Shown in pieces: positions 1 through 8,576 of a stretch of 64,000 bases of DNA. The DNA is taken from positions 2,217,501 through 2,281,500 of the forward strand of contig NZ_JNLE01000003.1 of assembly GCF_000702945.1 (NCBI RefSeq). The letters are read 5' to 3'. The DNA comes from Clostridium sp. KNHs205 (GTDB taxonomy: Bacteria; Bacillota; Clostridia; Lachnospirales; Lachnospiraceae). The notes under the pieces were generated by a model that did not search any database, had not been told where the DNA came from, and saw only the letters and a list, made by a program, of their open reading frames with translations. The position numbers were made by a program, and so were the translations under genes. How positions within the stretch are numbered: the first letter of the stretch is position 1; every line of letters starts with the position of its first letter.

Positions 1-2
1 TA

Positions 3-200
3 GCTGGGCAGATTTCAGAAAAGTACAATTCAAAAAGAGCTGCTCTAGTGGATATACTATTAAGAATGTTTAGTATTCTCTTAATTGTTACAGTTGCATT
101 TATCATATTGCTGATGCCATTATTTGATAATGTAACTGGTATTGTTTCATTGTTTTTCGCTCAGATCAGCCGTGTAATTATATCACTAATCAAAGAATGA
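3..200 (+). CDS. C-terminal end of a membrane protein (5' partial)
   Basis: An open frame enters from the left edge and stops at 198-200. The visible 65 residues hold a short basic stretch (KYNSKRAA) followed by a hydrophobic segment (about residues 20-40) that looks like one transmembrane helix, and a second weaker hydrophobic stretch. There is no recognisable domain, so the family cannot be named. Because the start lies outside the window, nothing can be said about its promoter or length. Confidence 0.5.
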   Translation, partial: AGQISEKYNSKRAALVDILLRMFSILLIVTVAFIILLMPLFDNVTGIVSLFFAQISRVIISLIKE

Positions 201-359
201 GCGGTCTTGAAGATCATAACTTAATTTATATAAATATATTACGCCACTAAAAAAGGGGTTAGTCATATGCCGAAAGGAAGTAACTATAAAAACTATAAAT
301 AGAATTTTAGTGTTTTTCTTTCTTTAAGGGAAGATTACGAAATGAGAAGATGTGACTGA

Positions 360-644
360 AAAATTATAAAGAAATATTATTTTGGGTGTAGTATTTATTA
401 TAATGAAAAAGTCTATTATTTTTATTTTGAATTTGATGTAAAAAATAATGCTTTTAAGTTGGAATTAAGGGATTATTCTGCTGAAAATAAGGAAGAGAAG
501 CAATCATTAATTGTTGAATTAAAAGATAAATCAGATGTTGAGTTGTATACAAAGACATTTGTATTTTATTTAAGTACAATAGAGTTTTTTGATGATTTTA
601 ATGAAAAATTATTCCTCAGAAAAATAAGTTGTATTTTTAATTAA
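360..644 (+). pseudogene. Orphan ORF remnant, family unknown
   Basis: An open frame without a convincing start codon or ribosome binding site. The only bacterial start is a TTG at 459, and the frame is open back to 360 in plausible protein sequence (YYNEKVYYFYFEFDVKNN). This looks like the 3' end of a small cytosolic protein whose 5' end has been lost. No family is recognised. Confidence 0.25.
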
Positions 645-742
645 TATAGTTTTTGTACTCGGAACACATAAAGCTACAGTTCATAATTTCATTATAAAAA
701 CAAAATTCTTTATCATTCCAACTAAATATTTAAAAGTCGTAT

Positions 743-790
743 AGACCGCTTATTTTCAAGCTTTTTGAAAATGAGCAGTCTGTTTGTGTT
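743..790 (+). terminator. Hairpin terminator
   Basis: A 17-bp stem (left arm 743-759, right arm 765-781, two wobble pairs, 5-nt loop) is followed by the T-rich stretch GTTTGTGTTT. It would end transcripts coming from the left. Confidence 0.5.
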
Positions 791-1256
791 TCAGATAAGA
801 AATTAAAAAGCAAGCTTAAAACGAAAGGTGGTGAGAATAACATAAATATTTAGTAAAATACTATTGACTTTCATGAAAATCTACAGTTTTAGCAGCAATT
901 AATCATTGTATAAAAACAGAAGTTATCATCGCTACCATGAAATGGTTGGCCTTAACCCAAATGAGGCAAAGGTTAAAAATAATTGTCACACATTCAACAA
1001 CTACAGATTTTACGGAACCTAAACTTAACAATATGACGATAGAAAACGCAGACAATACTGATTCTTCAATTGGATTAATTAACATAAACGTTGATACTTA
1101 GATGATGGAAGTGGGATAAATGATATTACTCTATCATTTAGAAATGAAGAGTAATAAAAAAGATTGCCTATGGTGCCTATAGTAAGGTAATTGAAAATTG
1201 ATTCTCGGATCTGGCTGCAAATTATAAAGTCCTACCGGAAAATCTTATGTAACATT
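791..1256. other. Intergenic, no supported gene
   Basis: No ORF here has a start with a ribosome binding site and coding-like composition. The 60-codon frame on the minus strand looks like chance. The AAAGGTGGTGA at about 823-833 resembles a ribosome binding site but leads to no lasting frame, so this may be a decayed gene. Confidence 0.3.
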
Positions 1257-1580
1257 TTATTTCTTAGAAAAATTAACGCCCCATTGTCTTAAGGATTCCA
1301 AGATAGGCAATAGGCTTTTTCCTGCACTTGTAAGAGAATATTCGACTTTTGGGGGGATTTCGGTATAAATATGCCTATTGACTAAGCCGCTTTCTTCTAA
1401 TCCTCTAAGCTGCTGAGTGAGCATTTTATGAGTGATATTTGGTAATGCTCTCTTTAATTCACTGAATCTCATCGTATTTTCTGCCAAATACCAAATGATT
1501 AGTGGTTTCCATTTCCCGCCTATCAGTTCAAGTGTAAGTTCCATAGAGCAATGGTATTCAACGCCTTCATATTTTATCAT
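1257..1580 (-). CDS. HxlR-family winged-helix transcriptional regulator
   Basis: A DNA-binding regulator of the HxlR/DUF24 family (107 aa, usual size). The start at 1580 gives the family's normal beginning (MIKYEGVEYHCSMELTLELI) and has a GAGGAG site 9 bases upstream; a longer in-frame start at 1625 lacks this support. Conserved family features are the Cys near residue 11, the GGKWKPLIIWYL segment, the recognition region MRFSELKRALPNITHKMLTQQLR, and the wing with PPKVEYSLT. HxlR proteins often sense electrophiles or redox state through the N-terminal Cys. The gene is divergent from the ferredoxin-nitroreductase gene at 1736, its probable target. The family call is firm; the signal is unknown. 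Confidence 0.9.
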   Translation of the reverse strand: MIKYEGVEYHCSMELTLELIGGKWKPLIIWYLAENTMRFSELKRALPNITHKMLTQQLRGLEESGLVNRHIYTEIPPKVEYSLTSAGKSLLPILESLRQWGVNFSKK

Positions 1581-1629
1581 TAAAATTTTCTCCTCAATAT
1601 TTATTTCTTTAAATTTGGTATACAAACGG

Positions 1630-1656
1630 GTACTACGTCACTAATAAGTGCGTACT
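1630..1656. promoter_or_regulatory. Dyad between HxlR and nitroreductase genes, possible HxlR operator
   Basis: An imperfect inverted repeat with GTAC at 1630-1633 and again at 1652-1655, with arms of the form GTACTACGTCACT and AAGTGCGTACT, lies in the divergent promoter region. GTAC-containing dyads are common for HxlR/DUF24 regulators. Assignment is inferred from position and symmetry only. Confidence 0.35.
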
Positions 1657-1735
1657 TGCTAAAATAGATATTAAAGTCTATCATAGCAGAAAAGGTAATT
1701 TTAATCCAACGACCTAAATAAATGGAGGGTAAAAA

Positions 1736-2536
1736 ATGGAGTTAATTAAAGTTCAACAATCGCTATGTGTCAAATGTGGAATTTGCATTGAAATATGTCC
1801 GCCGAAAATTCTATCCATGGGAGAAAATGGTCCTATGGCAAGTAATCCCCAGGAATGTATAGCTTGTGGGCATTGCGTTGCTGTATGTCCCCAAAGTGCA
1901 ATAGATAATATAAGAGCACCTCTGTCTGTACAAATTAATCTGGAAAAGTTTCCTGTTATTAATGCGGAAGCTGCTGAACAATTTCTTAGGTCGCGTCGAT
2001 CAATCCGCTGTTACAAAAATAATAGTGTGCCACGAGACCTATTGTTTAAATTGTTGGATATTGGTCGATTCGCACAAACCGCCAGTAATAAACAGGGGAT
2101 TTCCTATATTGTTATAGAAGATAAAGAAATACTAAAAAAAATAACTGAAGTGATTATTCAATGGATGGAAGAAAATTCATCCTATTGGTGGAGTTTCCCT
2201 TTACACATTAATACTTATCGAGATCATGGAATTGATGGAATCCTGCATAATGCGCCAAACCTCATTATAGCGACTGCACTAAAAGACTTTAAAAACGGCA
2301 GAGAGAATACCATTTTATCATTTTCTTATATTGAACTGTTTGCCAATACAATTGGAATAGGTTCTGCATGGGCCGGACTCGTTGAAATGTGTGCGTTTTC
2401 AAATTATAGACCTTTGCTGGACTTATTTAAAATTCCAGAGGATAAGGTTTTCACAGGTGCTGTTATGGTTGGTTATCCAAAATATAGTTTTAAAAGGCTT
2501 GTGGACAGAAATCCACTTGATGTTACTTATTTATAA
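1736..2536 (+). CDS. Nitroreductase with N-terminal 2x[4Fe-4S] ferredoxin domain
   Basis: A cytosolic flavoenzyme (266 aa). Residues 1-60 hold two ferredoxin motifs (CVKCGICIEICPP and CIACGHCVAVCP), each able to bind a [4Fe-4S] cluster. From about residue 80 (FLRSRRSIRCYKNNSVPRDLL) to the end is an FMN-binding nitroreductase fold. This architecture is common in strict anaerobes, where the ferredoxin domain feeds electrons to FMN for reduction of nitro compounds, quinones or similar substrates. AATGGAGGG precedes the ATG. The divergent HxlR gene probably regulates it. The natural substrate cannot be told from sequence. Confidence 0.9.
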   Translation: MELIKVQQSLCVKCGICIEICPPKILSMGENGPMASNPQECIACGHCVAVCPQSAIDNIRAPLSVQINLEKFPVINAEAAEQFLRSRRSIRCYKNNSVPRDLLFKLLDIGRFAQTASNKQGISYIVIEDKEILKKITEVIIQWMEENSSYWWSFPLHINTYRDHGIDGILHNAPNLIIATALKDFKNGRENTILSFSYIELFANTIGIGSAWAGLVEMCAFSNYRPLLDLFKIPEDKVFTGAVMVGYPKYSFKRLVDRNPLDVTYL

Positions 2537-2617
2537 TACCAGCATGTCTTTGTTAAATTTCAAAATTTTATCGAACTTTTTTCTATATGCGCAGATGAAG
2601 ATAAGCATTTGCTTTAG

Positions 2618-2720
2618 GATGTTCTCCGTGGTGAAAGGGGTTTTGACGGGGGTGTTGTCACAGATTGGGGCGGGTCAAACGACCATGTGCGAGGTGTGGT
2701 TGCAGGCTCTAATCTAGAGA
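2618..2720 (+). pseudogene. Remnant of a glycoside hydrolase family 3 beta-glucosidase
   Basis: About 34 codons read DVLRGERGFDGGVVTDW and then GGSNDHVRGVVAGSNLEM. This is the conserved GH3 segment around the catalytic nucleophile (the Asp in the TDW motif). A stop codon lies immediately upstream in frame and the match ends at the MarR gene, so only an internal scrap of the roughly 700-aa enzyme remains. It has no start or ribosome binding site and is not functional. Confidence 0.7.
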
Positions 2721-2725
2721 TGCTA

Positions 2726-3145
2726 TTACTTTTCTGCGTATAAGTTCGTAATCCTTTTGCACATCATTGAAAAAGCATGTACTTCTTCTTCTGTTAATGC
2801 TTCTTCGATTAGGTTCATAATTTCATTTCCAAAATCCTCAACACGATTTAAGAAAGCTTCCCCCTCTTTGGTAAGAATAATATTGTAAGAGCGGCGGTCA
2901 TCCGTCTGCCTTTGCTGCATAATATACTTCTTTTCCAGTAAACGCTTTGTTAATTTTGAAATGCCAGATTGTGAGATACCTCTCATTTCAGCAAGTTCTT
3001 TCGTGGTTTTCGCCCCCTGCTTATGCAAGGTATCGAGTATATAGTATTGTGCCGTTGAAACACCCTCAACATTGAACCGATTTGAATCTGATACAATCAT
3101 GCATTGAAAGGGAATATAACTGTCCTCTAACTCTTTTATTGCCAT
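2726..3145 (-). CDS. MarR-family transcriptional regulator
   Basis: A winged-helix regulator of 139 aa, normal for MarR proteins. The helix-turn-helix is TTKELAEMRGISQSGISKLTKRLLEKK (about residues 46-72), followed by the wing with the typical DDRRSYNIILTKEG. It is the downstream gene of a two-gene unit: the UvrA-like gene ends 12 bases before it on the same strand, so it probably represses its own operon and responds to the compound that the UvrA-like protein handles. The ligand is unknown. Confidence 0.9.
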   Translation of the reverse strand: MAIKELEDSYIPFQCMIVSDSNRFNVEGVSTAQYYILDTLHKQGAKTTKELAEMRGISQSGISKLTKRLLEKKYIMQQRQTDDRRSYNIILTKEGEAFLNRVEDFGNEIMNLIEEALTEEEVHAFSMMCKRITNLYAEK

Positions 3146-3157
3146 TAAGTCAACCTC

Positions 3158-5419
3158 CTATTTTTCATTAATATACTTTTTCAGGTGCTTTCCAGTTAAA
3201 GAATCTGGACAGTTGATTAAATCTTTCGGTAATCCTGTAAACATAATCTTACCACCATTCTGTCCTGCATAGGGGCCAATGTCAATAATCCAATCTGCTT
3301 GACAGATAATATCCAAATTGTGTTCTATAACAATAAGAGTGGAATTTTGTTCTACAAGGCGATTCATTATATCAATCAATTGTTTTATATCAGCCATATG
3401 CAAACCTGTTGACGGTTCGTCCAAAACATAAATCTGACCGCCGTTTTCAAGTTCGGAAGCAAGTTTAATTCGCTGTAACTCACCACCTGAAAGCGTGCTT
3501 AATGGTTGTCCTAAAGAAACATAAGTGATACCAACGTCTGAAAGCCGTTTTAGTACCGTTACGATTTCTTTTTCCTGAAAAAAATTTAAGGCTTCCGTGA
3601 CCGTCATTTTAAGAACATCGGCAATACTTTTTCCTCTTAGCTGACAGGCAAGCACTTCGTCCGTATAACGGTTTCCGTGACATTCTTCACATACCGTAAC
3701 AATTGTATCCATAAACGCCAAGTCTGTATAAGTAACGCCTAGACCTTTGCAGGCAGGGCAAGCACCTTGTGAATTGAAACTGAATAGAGAGGCGTTTACG
3801 CCATTCCTTTTCGCAAATAGTTTTCTGATAATGTCAAAGATACCCGTAAAAGTTGCTATGTTGGAACGTTTTGACGCCTGTATCCCTTTTTGGTCAATAA
3901 AAACAGTTTCAGGATACAGTCGTGGCAATACTCCATTAATTAGAGTACTTTTTCCTGAGCCGGCAACGCCGGTTACAACAGTCATTACTCCTTTTGGTAT
4001 ATCAACTGAAAGGTCTTTTAAATTATGCAGGGTTGCATTTTTAATGGAAAGCCAGCCTTTCTGGGTACGAGTATCAGGTTTTAGCTTGGGGCAGTATGAT
4101 AAATATTTTGCTGTGAGAGTATCTGCTGTTTTCAGCCCATCTAAATTCCCTTGATATACAACTTCCCCTCCGTAGGTTCCTGCACCTGGTCCCATATCAA
4201 TAATATGATCTGCAATTTTTATCATATCCGGGTCATGCTCTACGATGAGAACAGTATTCCCTTTATCGCGCAACAACCGCATAAGCTCATTAATTTTGCT
4301 TATGTCATGAGGGTGTAGCCCTATACTCGGTTCGTCAAAAATGTAAGTAAGTTCAGTTAAGCTGCTGCCAAGTTGGCTAACCATTTTAATTCTTTGTGAC
4401 TCCCCGCCTGAAAGTGTAGATGTTTCTCTGCTTAAACTTAAATAGCCCAGTCCTATGGATACCATGTGCTGAATCCTATTCACAAGTTCCGAAACAATTG
4501 TAGCGGATACAGGAGCATGAATAGACCTGACAAAATCCAAAAGCTCATTTATTAGCATATCTGCACATTCCGCAATATTTTTCCCGTTCACTTTGCAAGA
4601 TAATACTTTATTATTCAAGCGAGTTCCATGACAGTGGGGACAATCCTGTTTTACAACAAACCGCTCAATTTCTTTTCCATATCTGACTTTTTCACCATCT
4701 TCTTTTTTTAGAAAACTCCGTTCAATGCGTGGAATTAAACCCTCATACAATGAGGTTTTATGCCATTCTGGGGTGGGATTCTTAACCTTAATTCCGTCAG
4801 CGTAAAGTAACAGCTCCAGTTCTTTGGAAGAATAGTCCTTAATTTTTTTGTCGTTATCAAAAAAGCCTGAATGAATATAGCGGGTTAATCGCCAACCACC
4901 GGGTTCAAAAGTTGGAAAACGGATAGCTCCCTCATTTAAGGATTTATTTTTATCTAACAGCTTTTCAATATCGAGGGTTTCAATTTTTCCCAAGCCCTCA
5001 CAATGTTCACACATTCCAGATGGATTGTTAAACGAAAAAACATCGGAATAACCTACAAATGGTTCACCTATTCGGGAAAACAATAAACGTAATACAGAAT
5101 AAATATCTGTAATTGTCCCAACCGTTGAACGAGCATTACCGCCTAATCGTTTTTGATTGATAATAAAAGCCACTGACAAATTTTCAATACTGTCCACATC
5201 AGGCTTTCCATAATGCGGCATACGGTGACGGATAAAACTAGTGTAGGTTTGATTTAATTGTCTTTGCGATTCTGCCGCTATTGTATCAAATACCAAAGAT
5301 GATTTTCCTGAACCGGAAACACCTGTAAATACCGTGATTTCTTTTTTGGGTATCAAGACATTTATGTTTTTTAGATTTCGTTCCCTTGCACCTGATACCT
5401 TAATATAATTATCAGACAT
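3158..5419 (-). CDS. UvrA-like double ABC ATPase, drug-resistance/DNA-repair type
   Basis: A UvrA paralogue of 753 aa, clearly shorter than housekeeping UvrA (about 940 aa), as in the class II UvrA2/DrrC group that lacks the UvrB-binding region. It has two ATP-binding halves with Walker A motifs GVSGSGKSS (about residue 33) and GVAGSGKST, signatures LSGGESQRIKM and LSGGELQRIKLA, and DEPS Walker B motifs. Zinc-finger Cys pairs are visible in CEHCEGLGK, CPHCHGTRL and CPACKGLG. DrrC-type proteins protect some producers of DNA-binding drugs. Here it forms an operon with the MarR gene and lies about 9 kb from the putative DNA-alkylator cluster. Such genes are also common in Firmicutes without clusters, so the link is only suggestive. 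Confidence 0.88.
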   Translation of the reverse strand: MSDNYIKVSGARERNLKNINVLIPKKEITVFTGVSGSGKSSLVFDTIAAESQRQLNQTYTSFIRHRMPHYGKPDVDSIENLSVAFIINQKRLGGNARSTVGTITDIYSVLRLLFSRIGEPFVGYSDVFSFNNPSGMCEHCEGLGKIETLDIEKLLDKNKSLNEGAIRFPTFEPGGWRLTRYIHSGFFDNDKKIKDYSSKELELLLYADGIKVKNPTPEWHKTSLYEGLIPRIERSFLKKEDGEKVRYGKEIERFVVKQDCPHCHGTRLNNKVLSCKVNGKNIAECADMLINELLDFVRSIHAPVSATIVSELVNRIQHMVSIGLGYLSLSRETSTLSGGESQRIKMVSQLGSSLTELTYIFDEPSIGLHPHDISKINELMRLLRDKGNTVLIVEHDPDMIKIADHIIDMGPGAGTYGGEVVYQGNLDGLKTADTLTAKYLSYCPKLKPDTRTQKGWLSIKNATLHNLKDLSVDIPKGVMTVVTGVAGSGKSTLINGVLPRLYPETVFIDQKGIQASKRSNIATFTGIFDIIRKLFAKRNGVNASLFSFNSQGACPACKGLGVTYTDLAFMDTIVTVCEECHGNRYTDEVLACQLRGKSIADVLKMTVTEALNFFQEKEIVTVLKRLSDVGITYVSLGQPLSTLSGGELQRIKLASELENGGQIYVLDEPSTGLHMADIKQLIDIMNRLVEQNSTLIVIEHNLDIICQADWIIDIGPYAGQNGGKIMFTGLPKDLINCPDSLTGKHLKKYINEK

Positions 5420-5630
5420 ACTTTTACCTCGCTGTTTTATATGATACGGTTAATATATGAGTGGGTTAACTATATTTTATCACGTTGTTTTTTATATTGC
5501 AATGATAAGAGCACGATTTTTTCTGCCATCACGAAAATATACAAAGGCACTCTTTTATTGATCGCTTACTTATTAGTAGCTAATTTGAGGGTTAATTTTA
5601 AGTCGACCCAGAAAAAGTCTGGATGAATGG

Positions 5631-5667
5631 ACGTACTCGCTAGCATTGTTGACGGGTACGTATTTTT
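5631..5667 (+). terminator. Hairpin terminator, first half of a repeated cassette
   Basis: The stem ACGTACTCG (5631-5639) pairs with CGGGTACGT (5653-5661), with one wobble pair, and is followed by ATTTTT. A related hairpin lies at 44915-44950, again just ahead of an almost identical promoter. Confidence 0.5.
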
Positions 5668-5686
5668 AAGAATTTGCATAGATGTT

Positions 5687-5715
5687 TTGAAAATAAATAT
5701 GAGATAGGGTATAAT
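5687..5715 (+). promoter_or_regulatory. Sigma-A promoter, second half of a repeated cassette
   Basis: -35 TTGAAA (5687-5692), 17-bp spacer, -10 TATAAT (5710-5715). The surrounding bases are nearly the same as at 44971-45004. It reads toward the SWIM pseudogene. Confidence 0.65.
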
Positions 5716-5911
5716 GTAAGAAATATTCAAATCATATTGATTTGTAGATTAATTGCAGCTACTTTGACGGTAATGAAAGTAAAAAATATGACATGGAAAA
5801 GTAGGCTGAGTGTACCATTATACATATGTGAATACACCCATCCACTAATGGGAGATATAAGGACTGACCCTATACCAGTCTGCTAATAGAAGATAGGAGA
5901 AAAGCTAAGAT

Positions 5912-6330
5912 ATGAGTATTTTATCGATTGCCAGTAATGCTTCTGTATGGAGAGGTTATGAATATTATAATGAGAAGAAGGTTCTCTCCTGGAAGCAAAC
6001 GGAAGAACATAAATTTGAGGGAGAGGTTGTCGGTAGTGAGAAAGAACCTTACCATGTGATGATTGACACCGAACATCCTAAAAAATCTAAATGCAATTGT
6101 CCACATGCCGAAGGAAAAAAATTATTTGTAAGCACAAGATTGCCCTGTTTTTTGCGGTTTTTCCTAAGGAAGCCGATCGTTATATAACTGAAATCGAAGA
6201 ATATGAAAGAGAAGAAGAGGAGCGGGAACAGAAACGCTACAATCAGATTATAAAATATGTGGAGAGTCTGTCAAAAGAAGAACTGAGGAGGGCATTAATT
6301 AATGCGTTGGTAGAAGCAGAAGAAAGATAA
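5912..6330 (+). pseudogene. SWIM zinc-finger protein, frameshifted at a poly-A tract
   Basis: The first frame (from 5912, with AGGAGAAAAG upstream) reads SWIM-protein sequence (VWRGYEYYNEKKVLSW ... CNCPHAEGKK). At the A7 run at 6115-6121 the homology moves to another frame (IICKHKIALFFAVFPKEADR) and continues to 6328. One extra A would restore the zinc ligands CxC...CxH and a protein of about 139 aa. SWIM domains bind zinc and are thought to mediate DNA or protein contacts. It is either a true -1 mutation, a slippage-prone gene or a sequencing error. Confidence 0.75.
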
Positions 6331-6508
6331 ATAAAGAGCAAGATTATGAGAAAAAAAATTGGAGCAAAATCTTTAAATAAATATATATTAAAGTCCGGTA
6401 GATATGTTTTCCTATATGAGCCATACAGAAGTAGTTTGCTTGTTGGAGAGTGCATATAAAAAACAACCTGTTAAAATAAACGCTATACAGTGAAGAAGGA
6501 GAAAGCAA

Positions 6509-6594
6509 ATGATTTATTATCATGTAGATGTGTTTAGCTCAGAAATTCTGTCAGGGAATGGCTTGACCGTTATATTTCATGAAGAAGATATGAG
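6509..6594 (+). pseudogene. N-terminal fragment of a PhzF-family isomerase
   Basis: From an ATG with AGAAGGAGA upstream, 28 codons read YYHVDVFSSEILSGNGLTV, the canonical start of PhzF/diaminopimelate-epimerase-fold proteins. The homology stops abruptly at about 6594, where RHS sequence begins in a different frame. The promoter-proximal end has survived a recombination event; the protein is not functional. Confidence 0.65.
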
Positions 6595-6774
6595 TATGCT
6601 TATTCTACTGATGAACTGGGCTCTATTATTGATAGTAAATATTATGAATACAATCAAAATGTGTGGAAGGACTTATTAACTTCTTATAATGGACAGGATA
6701 TAACTTATGATGAAATCGGAAATCCTCTTAATTATCGTGATGGTATAAAATTTACATGGACCAACGGAAGAATG
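6595..6774 (+). pseudogene. Internal fragment of an RHS/YD-repeat protein
   Basis: Sixty codons read like RHS repeats ([18 protein letters not shown], then [16 protein letters not shown]). It is joined without spacing to a PhzF fragment on the left and a MATE fragment on the right. The GNPLxYRxGIxxxWTxGRM stretch is closely matched at the beginning of the larger RHS remnant at 10405, so the two probably come from related repeats of one or more former RHS genes. Confidence 0.65.
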
Positions 6775-7200
6775 TTCATAGCTATTCTTATTACAATTTT
6801 TGGTCTGATATTTTTGGATCAGTTACTCTATACTATGGGGGGGTACGGATTCACTTTTGCCGTATGCTAAGAGTTTACTAGAATCATTTTAATCGGAGTT
6901 GTAACGAGTACAGCTTTTTCGAGTCTGATCCGAGCAGAGGGCACTAGTAAATATGCTATGTATGGGTAATCCCGATGCTTACGAATATTATCCTGGATCC
7001 GGTATTCATCTTTGGCTTCCATATGGGAGTTACCGGAGCGGCAGTTGCTACAGTTATCGCGCAATGTGTTTCAGTAGTAATGAGTATTTATTATTTCTTC
7101 CTATCAAGAAAGAGTTCGTTGAAGATAAAATTGAGACATTTTATTCCGAATGGAAAAATCCTACAGGAGATAATCTAACTTGTTTGATTGCTTATAACTT
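6775..7200 (+). pseudogene. Fragment of a MATE-family multidrug efflux protein
   Basis: Pieces in shifting frames match MATE transporters: [19 protein letters not shown], then TDSLLPYAK after the G-rich run at 6836-6843, then SSLIRAEGTSKYAMYG, a stop, and ILDPVFIFGFHMGVTGAAVA. At least two frameshifts and one stop are present and both ends are missing. It is non-functional. Confidence 0.7.
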
Positions 7201-7262
7201 TTGATGGGGTGGAATACCGAGGCTTCATCTTTCATATGGGCGGAATGTTATATAAAAAAGCC

Positions 7263-7307
7263 AGGCCGGCTGATGAGGGTACCTACAACTCATACGCCGG
7301 CCTTTTT
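7263..7307. terminator. Bidirectional terminator
   Basis: The stem AGGCCGGC (7263-7270) pairs perfectly with GCCGGCCT (7296-7303). A T run follows on the plus strand, and an A run precedes it (T run on the minus strand). It ends the minus-strand SIMPL gene, whose stop codon lies 30 bases away. Confidence 0.75.
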
Positions 7308-7336
7308 GATTCTAGCTTATGACACTCTAATACTTA

Positions 7337-7972
7337 TTAATAGATAAACTCCACAATTACTGAGGCTTCAATCTTTGTAGTTCCGGATTCGATTGGTGTG
7401 GCTGAGGTACCTTCTCTTAGTGCAAAGGAAGGAGAAAAAGGAATCGGTTGTGTACTTACTTCGGTAATTAAGACAGGAACAGGGTCAAAGATAATTCGTA
7501 AGCTGGACGAGATGGATTTTGCTTTCTGATAAGCGTTTTTCACTGCTAAATTAAGTGCTTGCTGATAATATAAATCAGGATCAGCTACTTCAAAGCTTAT
7601 GGATTCAATAATATTTGCCCCGTTGTATACAGCGGTATCGATGACGGTTCCCACAAGTCCCAAATCATCTAGGCTAACTTCATAAAGATTGCGGACAGAA
7701 TATCCGCGATCAATCCGGTTACCGTTTTGGTAATCAATAATCTTTTCAATTTGATATTGTACCGTTTTTATATCTGCAATTCCGAGTTGTCTCAACACTT
7801 CCAGTACCTGCTGGCTAATTTTCGCGTTTTCAGCCTGCGCAGTTGTAACATCCTCTCCGGTAGTTAGAACACCAAGTCTTAGAATGGCAAGATCCGGATT
7901 GACGGATACCTGACCTTTCCCTGTTAACACCATTTTCTTACCAGGGTTTTCATCCTCTCTGATGGTTGCCAT
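7337..7972 (-). CDS. SIMPL-domain (DUF541) protein
   Basis: A 211-aa protein of the SIMPL/DUF541 family, recognisable from GKGQVSVNPDLAILRLGV near the N-terminus, the central DYQNGNRIDRGYSVRNLYEV, and the late helix QQALNLAVKNAYQKAKSISS. Unlike many family members it has no visible signal peptide, so it is probably cytosolic. Members have been linked to outer-membrane or stress functions in other bacteria, but no enzymatic role is established. It is a single gene with its own terminator. Confidence 0.85.
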   Translation of the reverse strand: MATIREDENPGKKMVLTGKGQVSVNPDLAILRLGVLTTGEDVTTAQAENAKISQQVLEVLRQLGIADIKTVQYQIEKIIDYQNGNRIDRGYSVRNLYEVSLDDLGLVGTVIDTAVYNGANIIESISFEVADPDLYYQQALNLAVKNAYQKAKSISSSLRIIFDPVPVLITEVSTQPIPFSPSFALREGTSATPIESGTTKIEASVIVEFIY

Positions 7973-8066
7973 ATTTTTCGCTCTATTAATAATTTATCAT
8001 AATATATGCGAGGGATTAGAAGATTAATACTTTAACCAACATATATTTAATAAAAAGATAAAAAGT

Positions 8067-8476
8067 ATGACCTATAAGAATTTTCTGAGTTCAGCGAATT
8101 GAATCTTATCCACGAAAAAGAATATATGCTGACGCATAAGTTTCTCGAAATCCATTGCATTGAACTTATTGGTAAAAAGAAATCTGCCAATGTTACCAAG
8201 TTGTCAAAGGCTATGAGACCTTACAGGAGGAGCTGTCAGCAAGACAGTAAAGCACCTTATCGAGCGAGGCAGTATCGAAGCATACCGAAAAACCGGAGAA
8301 TAAGAAGGAGATTTACTACCCGACGATTTGCCCAAAGGCCTACAACATGATTTTGCCGAACTGAAAGGATATTATGAAAAAAATGACTGGTTTCAGTTTG
8401 ATACGCTGTTTGAAGTTGTAGAAGCAAGTGTGAAAGCATATTATCTTGCCTTGTTTATGGTATTCTTTAGTAAATA
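8067..8476 (+). pseudogene. MarR-family regulator, multiply frameshifted
   Basis: A start (MTYKNFL) at 8067 is followed by a frame change at about 8095, then HEKEYMLTHKFLEIH and IGKKKSANVTKLSKAMR in one frame and GAVSKTVKHLIERGSIEAYR in another, then a stop. Together these spell the helix-turn-helix and wing start of a MarR protein. Three or more lesions make it a clear pseudogene. It lies just upstream of the MerR promoter at 8513. Confidence 0.7.
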
Positions 8477-8512
8477 AGAATTTGTCAAATTCAGAAATAA
8501 TATATAAAAGCA

Positions 8513-8543
8513 TTGACTCCAACGTTGCGTGATACTGTATTAT
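8513..8543 (+). promoter_or_regulatory. MerR-type promoter with 19-bp spacer
   Basis: -35 TTGACT (8513-8518) and -10 TATTAT (8538-8543) are separated by 19 bp rather than 17, with a dyad around CCAACGTTGCGTGATACTG. The overlong spacer is the hallmark of promoters untwisted by MerR activators. It drives the MerR gene at 8577, suggesting autoregulation. Confidence 0.75.
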
Positions 8544-8576
8544 CTAAACTAGATGATATGAAAGGAGTTGAGAAAT

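Larger units (their letters stand above)
5420..5911. other. Intergenic region holding a terminator and a promoter
   Basis: No supported gene is present. The stretch contains the upstream region of the UvrA-like gene (minus strand) with a direct repeat of GGTTAA about 20 bases apart near 5450-5468. The terminator-promoter cassette listed at 5631-5715 follows, then about 190 bases of leader before the SWIM pseudogene. Confidence 0.35.

Noticed and set aside
903..1085. A 60-codon minus-strand frame
   Set aside because: It has no ribosome binding site and no recognisable domain, and lies in an apparently decayed stretch.
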